A stretch of 64,000 bases of DNA from E44-bin89 sp034409565 (GCA_034409565.1 DAOUMS010000017.1:59227-123226), one strand, 5' to 3'. Positions 39,228-49,447 are shown, numbered from the stretch's first letter. The notes: generated by a model from the sequence alone, not told the origin. Numbers and translations are program-made.

Positions 39228-40838
39228 CTACCATGTCCCCATGGCGCAGCCGTCTTTACGCGGGTCAGAGCCAGCAATGAGCGCCCCGCTCTCCGGAGAC
39301 ACCATAATTATCTGCCCCCCGCCAAACTGCTGTGAGTACGGGTCATCCAGGCGGACAACACGGTGCCCCTTTGCCGCCAGTGCCCGGAGGGTGCTGTCCG
39401 GAATTCCCGGCTCGAAGGCACATTCATTACTGGCCTGAATATACCTGAACCTCGGCGCGCCCAAGGCGGTCTGCACATCCATGCCGAAATCAATAACGTT
39501 GAGGAGCACCTGTAACTGCCCCTGCGGCTGCATGAAGCCGCCCATCACGCCGAAGGTCAGGAACAGCTGGCCATCCCGCAAGACCATGCCCGGGATGATG
39601 GTATGGTACGGCCGTTTGTGCGGGGCGATGCAGTTGGGGTGGTCGCTTTCCAGGGAAAACAGGGCGCCGCGGTTCTGCAGGCAGATGCCCGTTCCCCCAA
39701 CGATGATGCCCGAGCCAAAGGCGTTATACAGGCTGTTTATCAGCGATATGCTGTTGCCATCCCTGTCCGTTACCGCCAGATAAACCGTGTCCCCTCCCCT
39801 GTCTGGAACGCCGGCGGTTACCTTCTGCCCTGCCCTGCTTTCTGCAATCAAGTTTCTCCGGCTCTCCGCATATTTTTTACTGAGCAGCGGTTCCAAAGGG
39901 ATGTCTACAAAATCGGGGTCGGCAACATACCTGTCCGCATCGGCGAAAGCCAGCTTCAGCGCTTCGAGCAGCAGGTGCAGATATTCCGGCGAGTTATGCC
40001 CCATTGATTTTAAATCATAACTTTCCACCATGTTCAGGGCGAGCAGCGTGACCAGGCCCTGGCCGTTCGGCGGGCATTCCAACACCTCATATCCACGGTA
40101 ACTGGTACTGATGGGCGCTACCCAGTTGGAAGTATGGTCGTTAAGGTCTTTCATGGCGAGCAGGCCGCCGTGCTGCTGTGAGCAGGCCGCGATTGCCCCG
40201 GCAATTTTACCCCTATAGAAGACATCTCTACCCTCACGGGCAATCTTTTTCAGGGTATTCGCCAGGTCAGGCTGAACAAAGATTTCACCTGGCTCAGGTG
40301 CCCGACCTCCGGGCAAATAGTTTCGGGCCGCGGCCGCATCCTTTTCCAGCTTCGGCTGGCTCACCTGCCACCAGTGGGCTATCGTCTCCGTAACCGGGTA
40401 CCCCTCTTCGGCAAGTGTAATGGCCGGCAACAGCACCGACTCCAGTTTCATCGTGCCAAACGAATCGAGTAAGGTGCACCAGCCGTCCAGAGTCCCCGGT
40501 ACGGTAACGGTATGAATCCCCATCTCCGGCATTTTGGGAAAGCCCAGGCTCTTAATTTTCTCCAGGCTGGCGGCATACGGGGCGCGTCCGCTGGCGTTCA
40601 GTGCTTTCAATTCTCCATTTTTGTGGAGATATACCAGAGCAAAGAGGTCGCCGCCCAGGCCGGTCATCATCGGCTCCACCACGTTCAGGGCGGCAGCCGT
40701 GGCGATGGCGGCATCAATGGCATTGCCCCCCTGCTGCAGTATGCTTACACCAGCCTGTGTTGCCAGATGTTGACTTGAGGCCACCATGCCGCCTGTGCTC
40801 ATCACCGCAGCACGACGGGACGGAAATGCGTATTTCAC
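39228..40838 (-). CDS. ggt: Gamma-glutamyltransferase
   Basis: The 536-residue protein is a Ntn hydrolase of the GGT family: VASSQHLATQAGVSILQQGGNAIDAAIATAA at the N-terminus, LNASGRAP, the autocatalytic site GGDTVYLAVTDRDGNSISLINS where Thr becomes the nucleophile, and GSGIIVGGTGICLQNR. No signal peptide is visible, so the enzyme may be cytoplasmic, unlike E. coli GGT. Members also include oxamate amidohydrolases and cephalosporin acylases. The start is a GTG at 40838 with AGGTGG upstream. Confidence 0.88.
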   Translation of the reverse strand: MKYAFPSRRAAVMSTGGMVASSQHLATQAGVSILQQGGNAIDAAIATAAALNVVEPMMTGLGGDLFALVYLHKNGELKALNASGRAPYAASLEKIKSLGFPKMPEMGIHTVTVPGTLDGWCTLLDSFGTMKLESVLLPAITLAEEGYPVTETIAHWWQVSQPKLEKDAAAARNYLPGGRAPEPGEIFVQPDLANTLKKIAREGRDVFYRGKIAGAIAACSQQHGGLLAMKDLNDHTSNWVAPISTSYRGYEVLECPPNGQGLVTLLALNMVESYDLKSMGHNSPEYLHLLLEALKLAFADADRYVADPDFVDIPLEPLLSKKYAESRRNLIAESRAGQKVTAGVPDRGGDTVYLAVTDRDGNSISLINSLYNAFGSGIIVGGTGICLQNRGALFSLESDHPNCIAPHKRPYHTIIPGMVLRDGQLFLTFGVMGGFMQPQGQLQVLLNVIDFGMDVQTALGAPRFRYIQASNECAFEPGIPDSTLRALAAKGHRVVRLDDPYSQQFGGGQIIMVSPESGALIAGSDPRKDGCAMGTW

Positions 40839-40886
40839 CCGGTGACCACCTACTTCCTTTACTTATCCAGCTGGTTATTTGCCCGG

Positions 40887-41387
40887 TTAGACCAGTTTGG
40901 CTTCCTGTATGATTTCCGCCATCCACCGCGCTGCGTTGCCCACGACTTCCGGACAGTAAATGTCATGAGCGCCGGCGTTGTGGAATTTTTCGTATTCCTG
41001 CTTGTCACCCAGGTAGTAGCTGCGACCCATCACCTTGGCCTGGATATTGCGGCAGATGAAGGAACCATACTTGTCAATGAATTTCTGGCGCAGCTTTCCT
41101 GCCAGCTCGTGGGTCTTGAAACGAATGCCTTCGGGGTCGGTGAAATTGTCCCGCTCCCTGCCTACCAAAAGCCCCAGGACCATGAGGGCGCCAACATAAG
41201 CGCCACAGCTGCCTTCGCTGGACATCGCTGAACCGCCAGCCAGGGCCGTGGACGATTTGAAAATGTCATCGTTTCTGATGTCGAAAACGTCCTGGAGCGC
41301 GGCAATAGCACACTGGCTGCAGCCACGATAGGTCTGCTCATAATGCTTACCAAGTTCATAGGCCTTTTCGGCAACGTTCTTTGCCAT
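40887..41387 (-). CDS. C_GCAxxG_C_C family redox protein
   Basis: The 166-residue protein has the spaced cysteine set of this family: YRGCSQCAIAALQ, GSAMSSEGSCGAYVGALMVLG, SFICRNIQ and IYCPEVVGNAARWMAEII. The family is common in anaerobes and probably binds a metal or redox centre, but its biochemistry is unknown. It lies 48 bp upstream of ggt on the same strand, so the two may be cotranscribed. Confidence 0.87.
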   Translation of the reverse strand: MAKNVAEKAYELGKHYEQTYRGCSQCAIAALQDVFDIRNDDIFKSSTALAGGSAMSSEGSCGAYVGALMVLGLLVGRERDNFTDPEGIRFKTHELAGKLRQKFIDKYGSFICRNIQAKVMGRSYYLGDKQEYEKFHNAGAHDIYCPEVVGNAARWMAEIIQEAKLV

Positions 41388-41489
41388 AAATGAATAACCT
41401 CCCTCTTAAATCAAGGTTGACGGCCAAGCTTATTGTAACAACTTGTGCTCTGGACTTCAAGAGTGCCTGCCTGTTGCCAGTGAGCGATA

Positions 41490-43559
41490 CTAACTTAACG
41501 AGCGCTTGAGTTTGGCAAGCTTTTCTTTCGCTTCCGCTATGCTGGACGACTCAAAGGTGACCGGGTCATAGGCCGCCCGGCTGGCCAATCCCGTCATCCA
41601 GTCTATCGTCTCGCGGGCATCGGGCACCCGGGCACAGACTGAAGCCGCGTATTCGTAGAGCGGCTGGTGTGGTTGTCGCAGTGGGAAGCCTTTCTCCGCC
41701 AGAAGCACCACCATCTTATTGTAGAGTCGCAGCGTCAGCCGCCGCGCTTCTCCCTCCAGCCGGCTGTACTCCCGTACCTCTGCCTTTGCTTTTCTCTGCC
41801 CGCGCCATTGGTAAAATAAAGCGAAAACAATGGCGACGAGAATGCTACCGGGTATGACAACCCATATCCAGGCAGGCATTGAGAACCGGCCAATTGATAC
41901 CTTGCTGATAAGCGGGCTCACCATGCTCGCCAGGGAAACGCCGGTATAGTCTTCAAAGCCAAAGTGCAGCCAGCCGCCTCTGGAGGCAAACCCCAGGTTC
42001 GCATCCGGTCGCGGCGTCGGGTCAAAGGCCACCCAACCATGCTCCTGAAAATAAATTTCCACCCAGGCATGGGCATCCCCCACCCGCACGATGTGCGCCC
42101 CGGTGAGCGTGTCAATATAGCCGGGCAGGTAGCCGGCGGCCACCCGTGCCGGCAGACCGACATGGCGCGCCATGACCGCCATCGCAGTGGCAAAATGGGC
42201 ACAGTACCCGGCCTGCTGTTCAAAGAGGAAATAGTCCACCGCATCGCGGCCGGGCGGCAGAGGTCCAACGTTCAAATCATAGGGATAGCTGGTCATCAGA
42301 AAATGCTCCAGCCTGGCGGCTTTATCGTAGTCAGTCGGTGCTCCCTGCACGATGGACTCGGCAAGAGCCGCCGTTCTTTCGCTGATGAACGGCAATACCA
42401 GATTAAAGCTATCTTCGGCAACGGCCTGGTCCAGGCGCAGCCTGCCCGGCTGCAGGTCCGGCATCACCGAGAGCGACCGATACAATGAACCACTCTCCAG
42501 AAGGACCGGCCCGACCACCGGCAAGTAAATTCTCCCCGGCCGGTAGCCGGTGAAAACCGCATTTGGCTGGTCGGTGAGCAAATAATATGTCTGCCAGTAA
42601 ATTCTTCGCCCTGCCAGAGTGGGGCTGGAATCGGGAAAGATATATTCCCGCCGGCTGCGGTCAATCAGCCTGATTTGATATGAAGCATTCAGCCAGCCAC
42701 GGCCATCATATATATCCAGAACCAGTCCACGCCAGTAACTGGATACCCGACTCCGCACGTGCATTACCGGCTCATCGGCCGCCGAGCCGACGTAGCCCAA
42801 AGTGGCGTAATCACCATCAGCTCCCCTTCCTTGAAGCGAGGGGAAAATTCCTGGCGCAACCGAGGCGCTGGGCTTGCCGGGAAGCATGGCCAGGCCCCGC
42901 AGGCTGAGGTCCAGCCGACTGGGCAGCCAGCTTGCCTGAGCGAACTGACCGCTGGCCAGTCTGGGCATGAAGAAGAAAAAGAGCGCAGTGACGAGCAACG
43001 TCCCCGCGGCGAAGCTGAGCCAGAACCTGCCCGCGCTCTGCCAGCTGAATTCGCCAACCAGTACGACCTGATTTGCCTCGCCTTCCATCCGGCCGAGCGC
43101 CATCGCCACCAGCGCCAGGACGACAAACGGGAGCAGGAAGGCGAGAAACCACAGGTCAAGCGCAAACTCACTGATGAGCACCAGCAACAGGCCACCCAGA
43201 ACCAGACTGGCGACTACGTTTCTCCGCCACATCAGGTCGAAGCTGCCTATCACCAGACCGTAAATCAGGTAGCGCGAGAGCAGCAGGCGGTCGCTCAGGC
43301 CGGTGACGATAATGTCCCCACCGAGGAAAACGGTAAGCAACATGAAAAAGAGCAGGATGGTGCTGCGCAATATGACCTGCCGGCGGCGCATGAAGACATG
43401 GCGCTGTCGCCAGCTGTAGTAATGGCCGGCCGCATGCCCCAGTATGCCGACAACCAGAACGGTGATGTCGCCGATGGCCCAGGCCACCGCGCCAATGGCG
43501 CTGCTTACCGCCAGAAAGGCAAAAAGGCGATAACTGGCTGCGTATCTGGTCGCTGACAT
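41490..43559 (-). CDS. Membrane transglutaminase-like protease homologue (DUF3488/DUF4129 type)
   Basis: The 689-residue protein has about six or seven N-terminal transmembrane helices (residues about 10-200), a periplasmic region with the transglutaminase core AGYCAHFATAMAVMARHVGLP, GDAHAWVEIYFQEHG and VAFDPTPRP (Cys-His-Asp triad intact), one more helix at about 575-600 (WIWVVIPGSILVAIVFALFY), and a cytoplasmic DUF4129-type tail. It follows moxR and a DUF58 gene, the usual three-gene set. The function is not settled; roles in envelope processing are proposed for the family. Confidence 0.9.
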   Translation of the reverse strand: MSATRYAASYRLFAFLAVSSAIGAVAWAIGDITVLVVGILGHAAGHYYSWRQRHVFMRRRQVILRSTILLFFMLLTVFLGGDIIVTGLSDRLLLSRYLIYGLVIGSFDLMWRRNVVASLVLGGLLLVLISEFALDLWFLAFLLPFVVLALVAMALGRMEGEANQVVLVGEFSWQSAGRFWLSFAAGTLLVTALFFFFMPRLASGQFAQASWLPSRLDLSLRGLAMLPGKPSASVAPGIFPSLQGRGADGDYATLGYVGSAADEPVMHVRSRVSSYWRGLVLDIYDGRGWLNASYQIRLIDRSRREYIFPDSSPTLAGRRIYWQTYYLLTDQPNAVFTGYRPGRIYLPVVGPVLLESGSLYRSLSVMPDLQPGRLRLDQAVAEDSFNLVLPFISERTAALAESIVQGAPTDYDKAARLEHFLMTSYPYDLNVGPLPPGRDAVDYFLFEQQAGYCAHFATAMAVMARHVGLPARVAAGYLPGYIDTLTGAHIVRVGDAHAWVEIYFQEHGWVAFDPTPRPDANLGFASRGGWLHFGFEDYTGVSLASMVSPLISKVSIGRFSMPAWIWVVIPGSILVAIVFALFYQWRGQRKAKAEVREYSRLEGEARRLTLRLYNKMVVLLAEKGFPLRQPHQPLYEYAASVCARVPDARETIDWMTGLASRAAYDPVTFESSSIAEAKEKLAKLKRSLS

Positions 43560-43561
43560 AG

Positions 43562-44779
43562 TTAAGTTACCCTAGTAAAAGATTTCCCCTGGAAAAATGG
43601 AGCATCGTTCAGTTTCTGCAAGGCTGCTTCCAGGTCGCCCGGTGCACAGTTGATGATTTCCAGGTTATCCGCCGACAATCCTTGGCTGAATTCCCCAACC
43701 TTTTCCCCGGCAGCGAAGCCCTCCAGCAATACCACAACTGTTCCCGTAACCTGGCTGGCCAGCCGGGATAAAACCGGGATAAATTCCGTCGCCACGGCCG
43801 GTATAATTACGACTGCGGGCTGGTGTTTTTCGGCGAGGTCCACCATTTCGGCCAGGTAGCTCTTTCCAGTGGCCTCCAGATGTGCCAGGAACTCCATTGC
43901 TTCCGGCCAGCCGGCACCAAGCAGGGGCTTTTCCCCGGCCAGAATATCGAGGCTGCGTCCGGAATCAGCGCATAACCTGGCCAGGCTGGCCGCGATTTTA
44001 ATGCTGTATTCCAGAGTGGTCTCCCGGCCTTCTCCGTAATCCTGTCCATTATCAAAAAGCACGGTGACCGAACCCTGCCTTGCCTGTTCAAACTCCTTGA
44101 GCATGAAATCACCGAGCCGGGCGGTATTGCGCCAGTGGATATGTTTCAGGGGGTCGCCATAGCGGTACTCCCGCGAACCGTAGAACTCATCGGCGACGTT
44201 TGACTTTACGCCATGTCCCCAGTCCGCCCAGACCACCTCGCTCACCGGCAGGCCAGCCATCGGGTAAAAGCGGGGGTATACCGTCAGCTTCAGCGGCAAT
44301 GGCAGAGTCCGTCTCCGCACCACCAGCCCCAGCGGACCGCCCGACTGCACGGTAACGGCGGCGGCGGGATAATATCCCCGCCGATAACAGGTAGCCTGGT
44401 AGGTGAAACTGGTGGTTGTCCGGGGTTTGATGCGGGTGATGAGAAACGCCTTCTGGCGATTATCTGGATGTTCGAAAGGGCAGTCCTCGATAAGTTTTAT
44501 GAAATGTCTGGCCAGGCGGCCTCGGTTGGTTACCTTTAGCCTGACCTCAACCGTTTCGTCCTCCACGGAACCGCCCAGCTGCCACCGGCTGGAACGGGGA
44601 AGCAGCACTTCCCGCTCCACATGCAGGGAACGCAAACTGTGCCACGACATGACGATTGATAGTATCAGCAGGCTCCAGATGATGGCATCAAAGAGGTAAA
44701 GCCAGCCAATCTGGGACTGCACGGCCAGAAAATAAATAATCAGGCCGGAAATGACGGTAGCAACTATCCACCTGTTCAT
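43562..44779 (-). CDS. DUF58 domain protein
   Basis: The 405-residue protein has two N-terminal hydrophobic segments (residues about 5-45) and the DUF58 signature EYRYGDPLKHIHWRNTARLGDFMLKEFEQ, followed by a vWA-like fold (SVTVLFDNGQ). It is the middle gene of the moxR-DUF58-transglutaminase set, ending 2 bp before the transglutaminase gene. MoxR ATPases are thought to act as chaperones for vWA partners such as this. Confidence 0.92.
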   Translation of the reverse strand: MNRWIVATVISGLIIYFLAVQSQIGWLYLFDAIIWSLLILSIVMSWHSLRSLHVEREVLLPRSSRWQLGGSVEDETVEVRLKVTNRGRLARHFIKLIEDCPFEHPDNRQKAFLITRIKPRTTTSFTYQATCYRRGYYPAAAVTVQSGGPLGLVVRRRTLPLPLKLTVYPRFYPMAGLPVSEVVWADWGHGVKSNVADEFYGSREYRYGDPLKHIHWRNTARLGDFMLKEFEQARQGSVTVLFDNGQDYGEGRETTLEYSIKIAASLARLCADSGRSLDILAGEKPLLGAGWPEAMEFLAHLEATGKSYLAEMVDLAEKHQPAVVIIPAVATEFIPVLSRLASQVTGTVVVLLEGFAAGEKVGEFSQGLSADNLEIINCAPGDLEAALQKLNDAPFFQGKSFTRVT

Positions 44780-44799
44780 AGGCGCTCAAGACCAGTTAT

Positions 44800-45723
44800 T
44801 TACAGTGGCACGGTAACTGTGTTCAGGACTTCGTCAATGCATTTGTCGGGGGAGGAGGCGGTGGCGGAACGCGGCTGGATGCGGTGGCGGAGCACAGCGT
44901 GGGATACTGCCTTGACATCGTCAGGGGTGACGAAGTTTCTGTCCTCCATCGCCGCTCTGGCCTGTGCCGCGCGCTGCAGGAAGACGGCTCCCCGGGGACT
45001 GACCCCTATGGCGATACCATCACTGGACCGGGTCGCCGCGACGACACTGGCGATATATTCTTTCACCGGACGGGCCACTTCAACCTTATAGACAAGTGCC
45101 TGCATGCCAGCGACATCGGCGGCCGCCAGCACCGGGGTCAGCGTTAGCTCACCATGCTCATTACGCTCCAGAATCTCCACTTCCTCATCAATGCCGGGAT
45201 AGCCAATGCCGAAAGAGAGCAGGAACCGGTCCAGCTGACTCTGCGGCAGGGGGAAGGTGCCGTGCGTCTCGGCCAGATTACGGGTGGCCACCACAAAAAA
45301 TGGTCTCGGTAGAGGATAGGCCACGCCGTCAAAGGTAACGTTGCCCTCCCCCATCGCCTCCAGAAGCGCCGCCTGAGTGCGCGGGCTGGAGCGGTTGATT
45401 TCATCGGCGAGGACGATGTTGGCAAAAATCGGCCCGGGCACAAATTTGAAGTCGCCGTCCTTCGGGTTGTAAACGGACGAGCCGGTTATATCCGTGGGCA
45501 GAAGGTCGGGCGTGAACTGGATGCGCTTGAAGTTGGCCTCAAGCGACTGCGCCAGCGCCTTGGCCAGCAGCGTCTTGCCCACACCGGGGAAATCATCCAG
45601 CAGAATATGCCCCTCACAGAGCAGCCCGAGCAGGCTCATTCTGATTACCTCCGGTTTGGCCACCACCACCTGCCGTATATTATCAACAACTGCCTGCACA
45701 CGCCGGGCAAACTGTTTGTCCAT
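44800..45723 (-). CDS. MoxR-family AAA ATPase
   Basis: The 307-residue protein has Walker A DDFPGVGKTLLAKALA, Walker B IVLADEINRSSPRTQAALLEAM, sensor ATRNLAETHGTFPLPQSQLDRF and the lid domain (GVSPRGAVFLQRAAQARA). It is the standard MoxR ATPase that heads the DUF58-transglutaminase operon. An inverted repeat TAATCA...TGATTA at about 45750-45770 upstream may be an operator. Confidence 0.95.
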   Translation of the reverse strand: MDKQFARRVQAVVDNIRQVVVAKPEVIRMSLLGLLCEGHILLDDFPGVGKTLLAKALAQSLEANFKRIQFTPDLLPTDITGSSVYNPKDGDFKFVPGPIFANIVLADEINRSSPRTQAALLEAMGEGNVTFDGVAYPLPRPFFVVATRNLAETHGTFPLPQSQLDRFLLSFGIGYPGIDEEVEILERNEHGELTLTPVLAAADVAGMQALVYKVEVARPVKEYIASVVAATRSSDGIAIGVSPRGAVFLQRAAQARAAMEDRNFVTPDDVKAVSHAVLRHRIQPRSATASSPDKCIDEVLNTVTVPL

Positions 45724-45797
45724 GTCCCGCTACCTCTCTCAAAGGCAATACACCTATAATCACCATAGATGATTACCTTTGCCGTGTCAAATTTATG

Positions 45798-46670
45798 TCA
45801 TTTAGCTCCCAGATACCGCGGCGTCTGCCGGAGCACAATGAATATTCCGGCCAGAATAAGAACGCCGCCAATGAGCTCTTTGGCCGTGGGCACCTCGCCC
45901 AGGATGAAGTAGCCCAGCAGCGTCGCCCCCACCGGCTCGCCGAGAATGGCCACCGAGACGAAGGTCACCGGTATCAGCCGCACTGCCAGGTTGAGACTGG
46001 AGTGCCCGATAAGCTGCGGGACGATGGCCAGCAAGACCATCATCAGATAGGTGGTGCCGGAATACCCGGTAAAAGAATAGCCAAAGCCAGCCGTCGCCAG
46101 CAGCAATATCACCGCCGCTCCGGTATAAATCATGGCCAGGTAAGGGAGAATCTCGATTCTGGCTCTCAGATGACCGCCGATGATGAGATAACCACCCATG
46201 GCGAAGCCAGCAATTAAGGCCAGCACGTCTCCCAGAGCCGCCTGCAAACTAAGGGTAAAGCCGCCGTAATTAATGAGCACTATGCCCAGGAAAGCAATCA
46301 CCACGCCACCGATGGTCAGCCGGTTCAGCCCCTCGTGCCAGAGGAAGTAGGAGACCGCGGCAACAAAGGCGGGATGGCAGGTCACCAGAATGACGGAGCT
46401 GGCGATGGAGGTATAGCTGAGCGACGTAATCCAGAGGGCGAAGTGCAGCGCCAGAAAAAAGCTGGAGAGAAACAATAACAGTCCATCGCGCCCGGACAGC
46501 TGCTTCAGGTTCTTCATTAATTTTGTGGAAGCGAGCGGGAGCAGAACGAGCGAGGCTATGGTCAAACGATAGGCGGCGATGACCAGCGGCGGCGCCTCCG
46601 CCAAGCGAATAAATATCGCCGCGAAGGAAACTGATACTACCCCGACCAGCAGGACAAGATAGGCTTTCAC
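45798..46670 (-). CDS. EamA/DMT-family transporter
   Basis: Ten hydrophobic segments arranged as two EamA repeats are visible. Features include FAAIFIRLAEAPPLVIAAYRLTIASL in repeat 1 and PVTFVSVAILGEPVGATLLGYFILGEVP in repeat 2. Such transporters export or import small metabolites. I start at the GTG at 46670 (about 290 aa, the usual size); the open frame extends to a GTG at 46757 but the extra 29 residues are not like the family. A short divergent gap separates it from the cyclophilin-like gene. Confidence 0.87.
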   Translation of the reverse strand: MKAYLVLLVGVVSVSFAAIFIRLAEAPPLVIAAYRLTIASLVLLPLASTKLMKNLKQLSGRDGLLLFLSSFFLALHFALWITSLSYTSIASSVILVTCHPAFVAAVSYFLWHEGLNRLTIGGVVIAFLGIVLINYGGFTLSLQAALGDVLALIAGFAMGGYLIIGGHLRARIEILPYLAMIYTGAAVILLLATAGFGYSFTGYSGTTYLMMVLLAIVPQLIGHSSLNLAVRLIPVTFVSVAILGEPVGATLLGYFILGEVPTAKELIGGVLILAGIFIVLRQTPRYLGAK

Positions 46671-46830
46671 TCTGACAACCTGGCAGCTTATTCCTGTTAC
46701 CCAAATCCTATTGGTGCCGCGCCGCTTTGTCAATACAGGGAGAGACAATTGCGGCACCGCTACGTGTTATGCTACACTAGATTACTGATTTGCCATTTCC
46801 ACTGATATAAAGACATGGGAGGTGTGCCTT

Positions 46831-47205
46831 ATGGACAAACGAATTCGCATCAGGGCCGGGTCGGTGGAAGCGCTGGCCGAACTGAATGATACCAAGACGG
46901 CACAGGCCATATGGGATGCCCTGCCCATCAAGGGACGGGCCAATACCTGGGGGGACGAGATATATTTCGGCATTCCGGTCAGCATTGCTGAGGAGAAGGG
47001 GCAGGACCTGGTGGAAGTCGGTGACCTGGGCTACTGGCCGCCGGGTCAGGGTTTCTGCATTTTCTTTGGCCCCACACCAATGAGTGAGGGCGAAAAGCCC
47101 CGTCCGGCCAGTCCGGTAACCGTCTTTGGCCAGGTCGTCGGCGATGCCACGGTCTTCAAAGAGGTCAACTCGGGCACCGAGGTGACCATTGACAAGGAAA
47201 GCTAA
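46831..47205 (+). CDS. Cyclophilin-like fold protein (TM1367 type)
   Basis: The 124-residue protein reads IRIRAGSVEALAELNDTKTAQAIWDALPIKGRANTWGDEIYFGIP and YWPPGQGFCIFFGPTPMSEG, the pattern of the small TM1367-like cyclophilin-fold proteins. Isomerase activity is doubtful in this group. GGGAGG lies upstream of the ATG at 46831. A D-2-hydroxyacid dehydrogenase gene follows after 30 bp on the same strand. Confidence 0.85.
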   Translation: MDKRIRIRAGSVEALAELNDTKTAQAIWDALPIKGRANTWGDEIYFGIPVSIAEEKGQDLVEVGDLGYWPPGQGFCIFFGPTPMSEGEKPRPASPVTVFGQVVGDATVFKEVNSGTEVTIDKES

Positions 47206-47235
47206 TAGCGGCACCGGACGCAAGGAGATGGCCCC

Positions 47236-48294
47236 TTGAACCGCAGCCACCAAAATCGCTTTAAAGTGGTTCTGCCGCTGGCACCTTCCGGGGAGTCGGC
47301 GAAGTACCCGCAGAAGTTCCGCGAAATGGGCGCAGATTTCATCGGCCAGCGCTGCGAAAGCGATGATGAGTTTATCGCCCTGGCCAGGGACGCCGATGCC
47401 ATCATTACCGTGGGCAGCGTTCGCCCCGTACCAGGCAAAATCATCGCGCGCCTGGCAAAGTGCCGGCTCATCAGCAATACCCAGATTGGCTACGACAGCA
47501 TTGACACCGCAGCCGCCGCGGAACGCGGCATTCTAGTGACCAACGTGCCCGACTACTGCGTGGGAGAGGTGTCCGACCATGCCATGGCACTTATTCTAGC
47601 CTGCACCCGCAAAGTGGTCCGACTGAATGATTCCGCGAGGAAGGGGCAGTGGGGGCTTTCTGGCAATAACGCTGAAATTCAGAGCCAGGTCTGGCCAAAA
47701 ATGACCCGACTGGAGGGCCAGACGCTCGGCCTTTTCGGCTTTGGCAGGGTAGCGCGGTCGCTTGTGCCCAAGGCAAGGGGATTCGGCCTGCGCATCATCG
47801 CCCACGACCCGTATGTCGCTCCGGAGGCTGCCCAACAGATGGGCGTGGCCATGGTGGCGTGGCAACGCCTGCTGAACGAATCCGACTTCATTTCCATACA
47901 CGCGGCGTTAACCGCGGAGACCAGACAGATATTCAGCCACGACGCTTTTCATGAAATGAAACCCACCGCCTGCCTGATAAACACCGCCCGCGGCGGCTTC
48001 GTTGACGAGGCAGCCCTCTTTCAGGCCCTTGCCGGAGGTAAAATAGCCATGGCAGCGCTGGACGTCATGGAACCGGAACCCCCTGACCCTGACAGTCCCC
48101 TTTTCACTCTGGAAAATTTCATCAGCACCGCCCATTCCGCTTTCTTTTCCCCGGACTCTGAGGCGGAACGCTGGCACCGCCCCGTCCTGGAGGTGGCACG
48201 GGTGATGCGCGGCGAATGGCCAAAAGCCGTGGTGAACCCAGATGCCAAAGAGAAGTACACCGCCCGCTGGGGGCAGATGAAAGAGCCGGGCTAG
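47236..48294 (+). CDS. D-2-hydroxyacid dehydrogenase family protein
   Basis: The 352-residue protein has the Rossmann loop LGLFGFGRVARSLVPKARGFG, catalytic Arg in NTARGGFVDEAALF and His in STAHSAFFS. It is a paralogue of the protein at 25726-26748, sharing the C-terminal VMRGEWPKAVVN region. The start is a TTG with AGGAG eight bases before it; an ATG upstream is out of frame. It likely interconverts a 2-oxoacid and a D-hydroxyacid with NAD(P)H. Confidence 0.88.
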   Translation: MNRSHQNRFKVVLPLAPSGESAKYPQKFREMGADFIGQRCESDDEFIALARDADAIITVGSVRPVPGKIIARLAKCRLISNTQIGYDSIDTAAAAERGILVTNVPDYCVGEVSDHAMALILACTRKVVRLNDSARKGQWGLSGNNAEIQSQVWPKMTRLEGQTLGLFGFGRVARSLVPKARGFGLRIIAHDPYVAPEAAQQMGVAMVAWQRLLNESDFISIHAALTAETRQIFSHDAFHEMKPTACLINTARGGFVDEAALFQALAGGKIAMAALDVMEPEPPDPDSPLFTLENFISTAHSAFFSPDSEAERWHRPVLEVARVMRGEWPKAVVNPDAKEKYTARWGQMKEPG

Positions 48295-48298
48295 GAAA

Positions 48299-49447
48299 TC
48301 ACCCGCGTTTTCCCCAGAGTAACGCCGTGCTGACAAGAGCCACGGCAAACATGACCAGCGCTACCCCGGATAAGGTGATAAAGAACTGGTAAGTGTCAAT
48401 AAGATAGCCGAGCAGAAGCGTAATCGCCGGTCCGCCGCGACTACCCATATAATAGATGCCGAGCACCGTGGAGCGTTTCTGCGGTGAGACGTGGCTTATG
48501 ATGTAAGACTCCACCACCGGCATGCCGACGTGCATCGCGGTGCCCATGAGGAGCAGCACGGCAATAAGGCTGAATCCCAGAGATACGTAATTCAAGAGGT
48601 ATATGGCCGGCCCAGCGACCAGACCGACGGCGATTATCAGCGGTATCCGCCCCAGACGGTCGGAGAGATAGCCACCCAGCGGCCCTCCCCAGAGCCCTCC
48701 AGCATAAGCGATACTCAACGTGATTGCGCCTATCTCCTTGCTGGCGCCGAGCACGTCAACCGCGTAGAGCGAAACGAACTGGAGAGAAGAATAAATCAGG
48801 ACCATGCTGGCTATCCCAACAGCTATAAATGCTACCAGCCGGCGCAGGTCGCCGGATTCGGACGGCTTGGTGGCAGAAGCATCGGCAGCTTTCTTTGGCA
48901 CTGCAGTCGCATATCCCCTGCGCCCCAGGATTATATAGAACGTTATACCAAACGCTATGGCGGGAATAGCTATGGCCAAGAAAGAGCCACGCCAGCCCAG
49001 CGCACTGGCGATGCCGGCGGCAATGAGCGGCGCCAGGAAAAAACTAAGAGTACCACCTATCTGATGAACGCCGAGGGCGATACCACGGCGCTCAGGTATG
49101 ACGGAAGCGGAGACCAGCGGCGATGCGGCGGGGTGGTAACCTCCACCCATCAATCCCAGAATAATAAGACATAGCAGCAGGAAAACGTAGCTTGGGGAAA
49201 GACCAATCAATAGCCCGGCTAAAGCCACTCCAGCCACGCCGGCAGTGAGCATAATTCGAGGGCCAAAACGGTCAGCCGCCCACCCGGCAGGAAGCTGGCT
49301 TAAACCGTAGGAAAGATTGTAGGCAAAGAGCAGACCGCCAACCTGGGTGTACGAGAGAGTAAAATCATCACGGATAAAAGGGAGAAGCGGCGACAGCAGC
49401 GCCATCATTAGATGGTGACCAAAGTGAGCCAGAACAAAAAGAGGCAA
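48299..49447 (-). CDS. MFS transporter
   Basis: The protein has about 12 hydrophobic segments and MFS motifs: GWAADRFGPRIML between helices 2 and 3 and GGYLSDRLGRIPLII between helices 8 and 9. It begins in the middle of helix 1. No ATG or GTG is available: the in-frame stop lies just upstream and the only candidate starts are the TTG at 49447, several CTG, or an ATT about 14 codons earlier that follows GAAAGG. The substrate is unknown. Confidence 0.85.
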   Translation of the reverse strand: MPLFVLAHFGHHLMMALLSPLLPFIRDDFTLSYTQVGGLLFAYNLSYGLSQLPAGWAADRFGPRIMLTAGVAGVALAGLLIGLSPSYVFLLLCLIILGLMGGGYHPAASPLVSASVIPERRGIALGVHQIGGTLSFFLAPLIAAGIASALGWRGSFLAIAIPAIAFGITFYIILGRRGYATAVPKKAADASATKPSESGDLRRLVAFIAVGIASMVLIYSSLQFVSLYAVDVLGASKEIGAITLSIAYAGGLWGGPLGGYLSDRLGRIPLIIAVGLVAGPAIYLLNYVSLGFSLIAVLLLMGTAMHVGMPVVESYIISHVSPQKRSTVLGIYYMGSRGGPAITLLLGYLIDTYQFFITLSGVALVMFAVALVSTALLWGKRG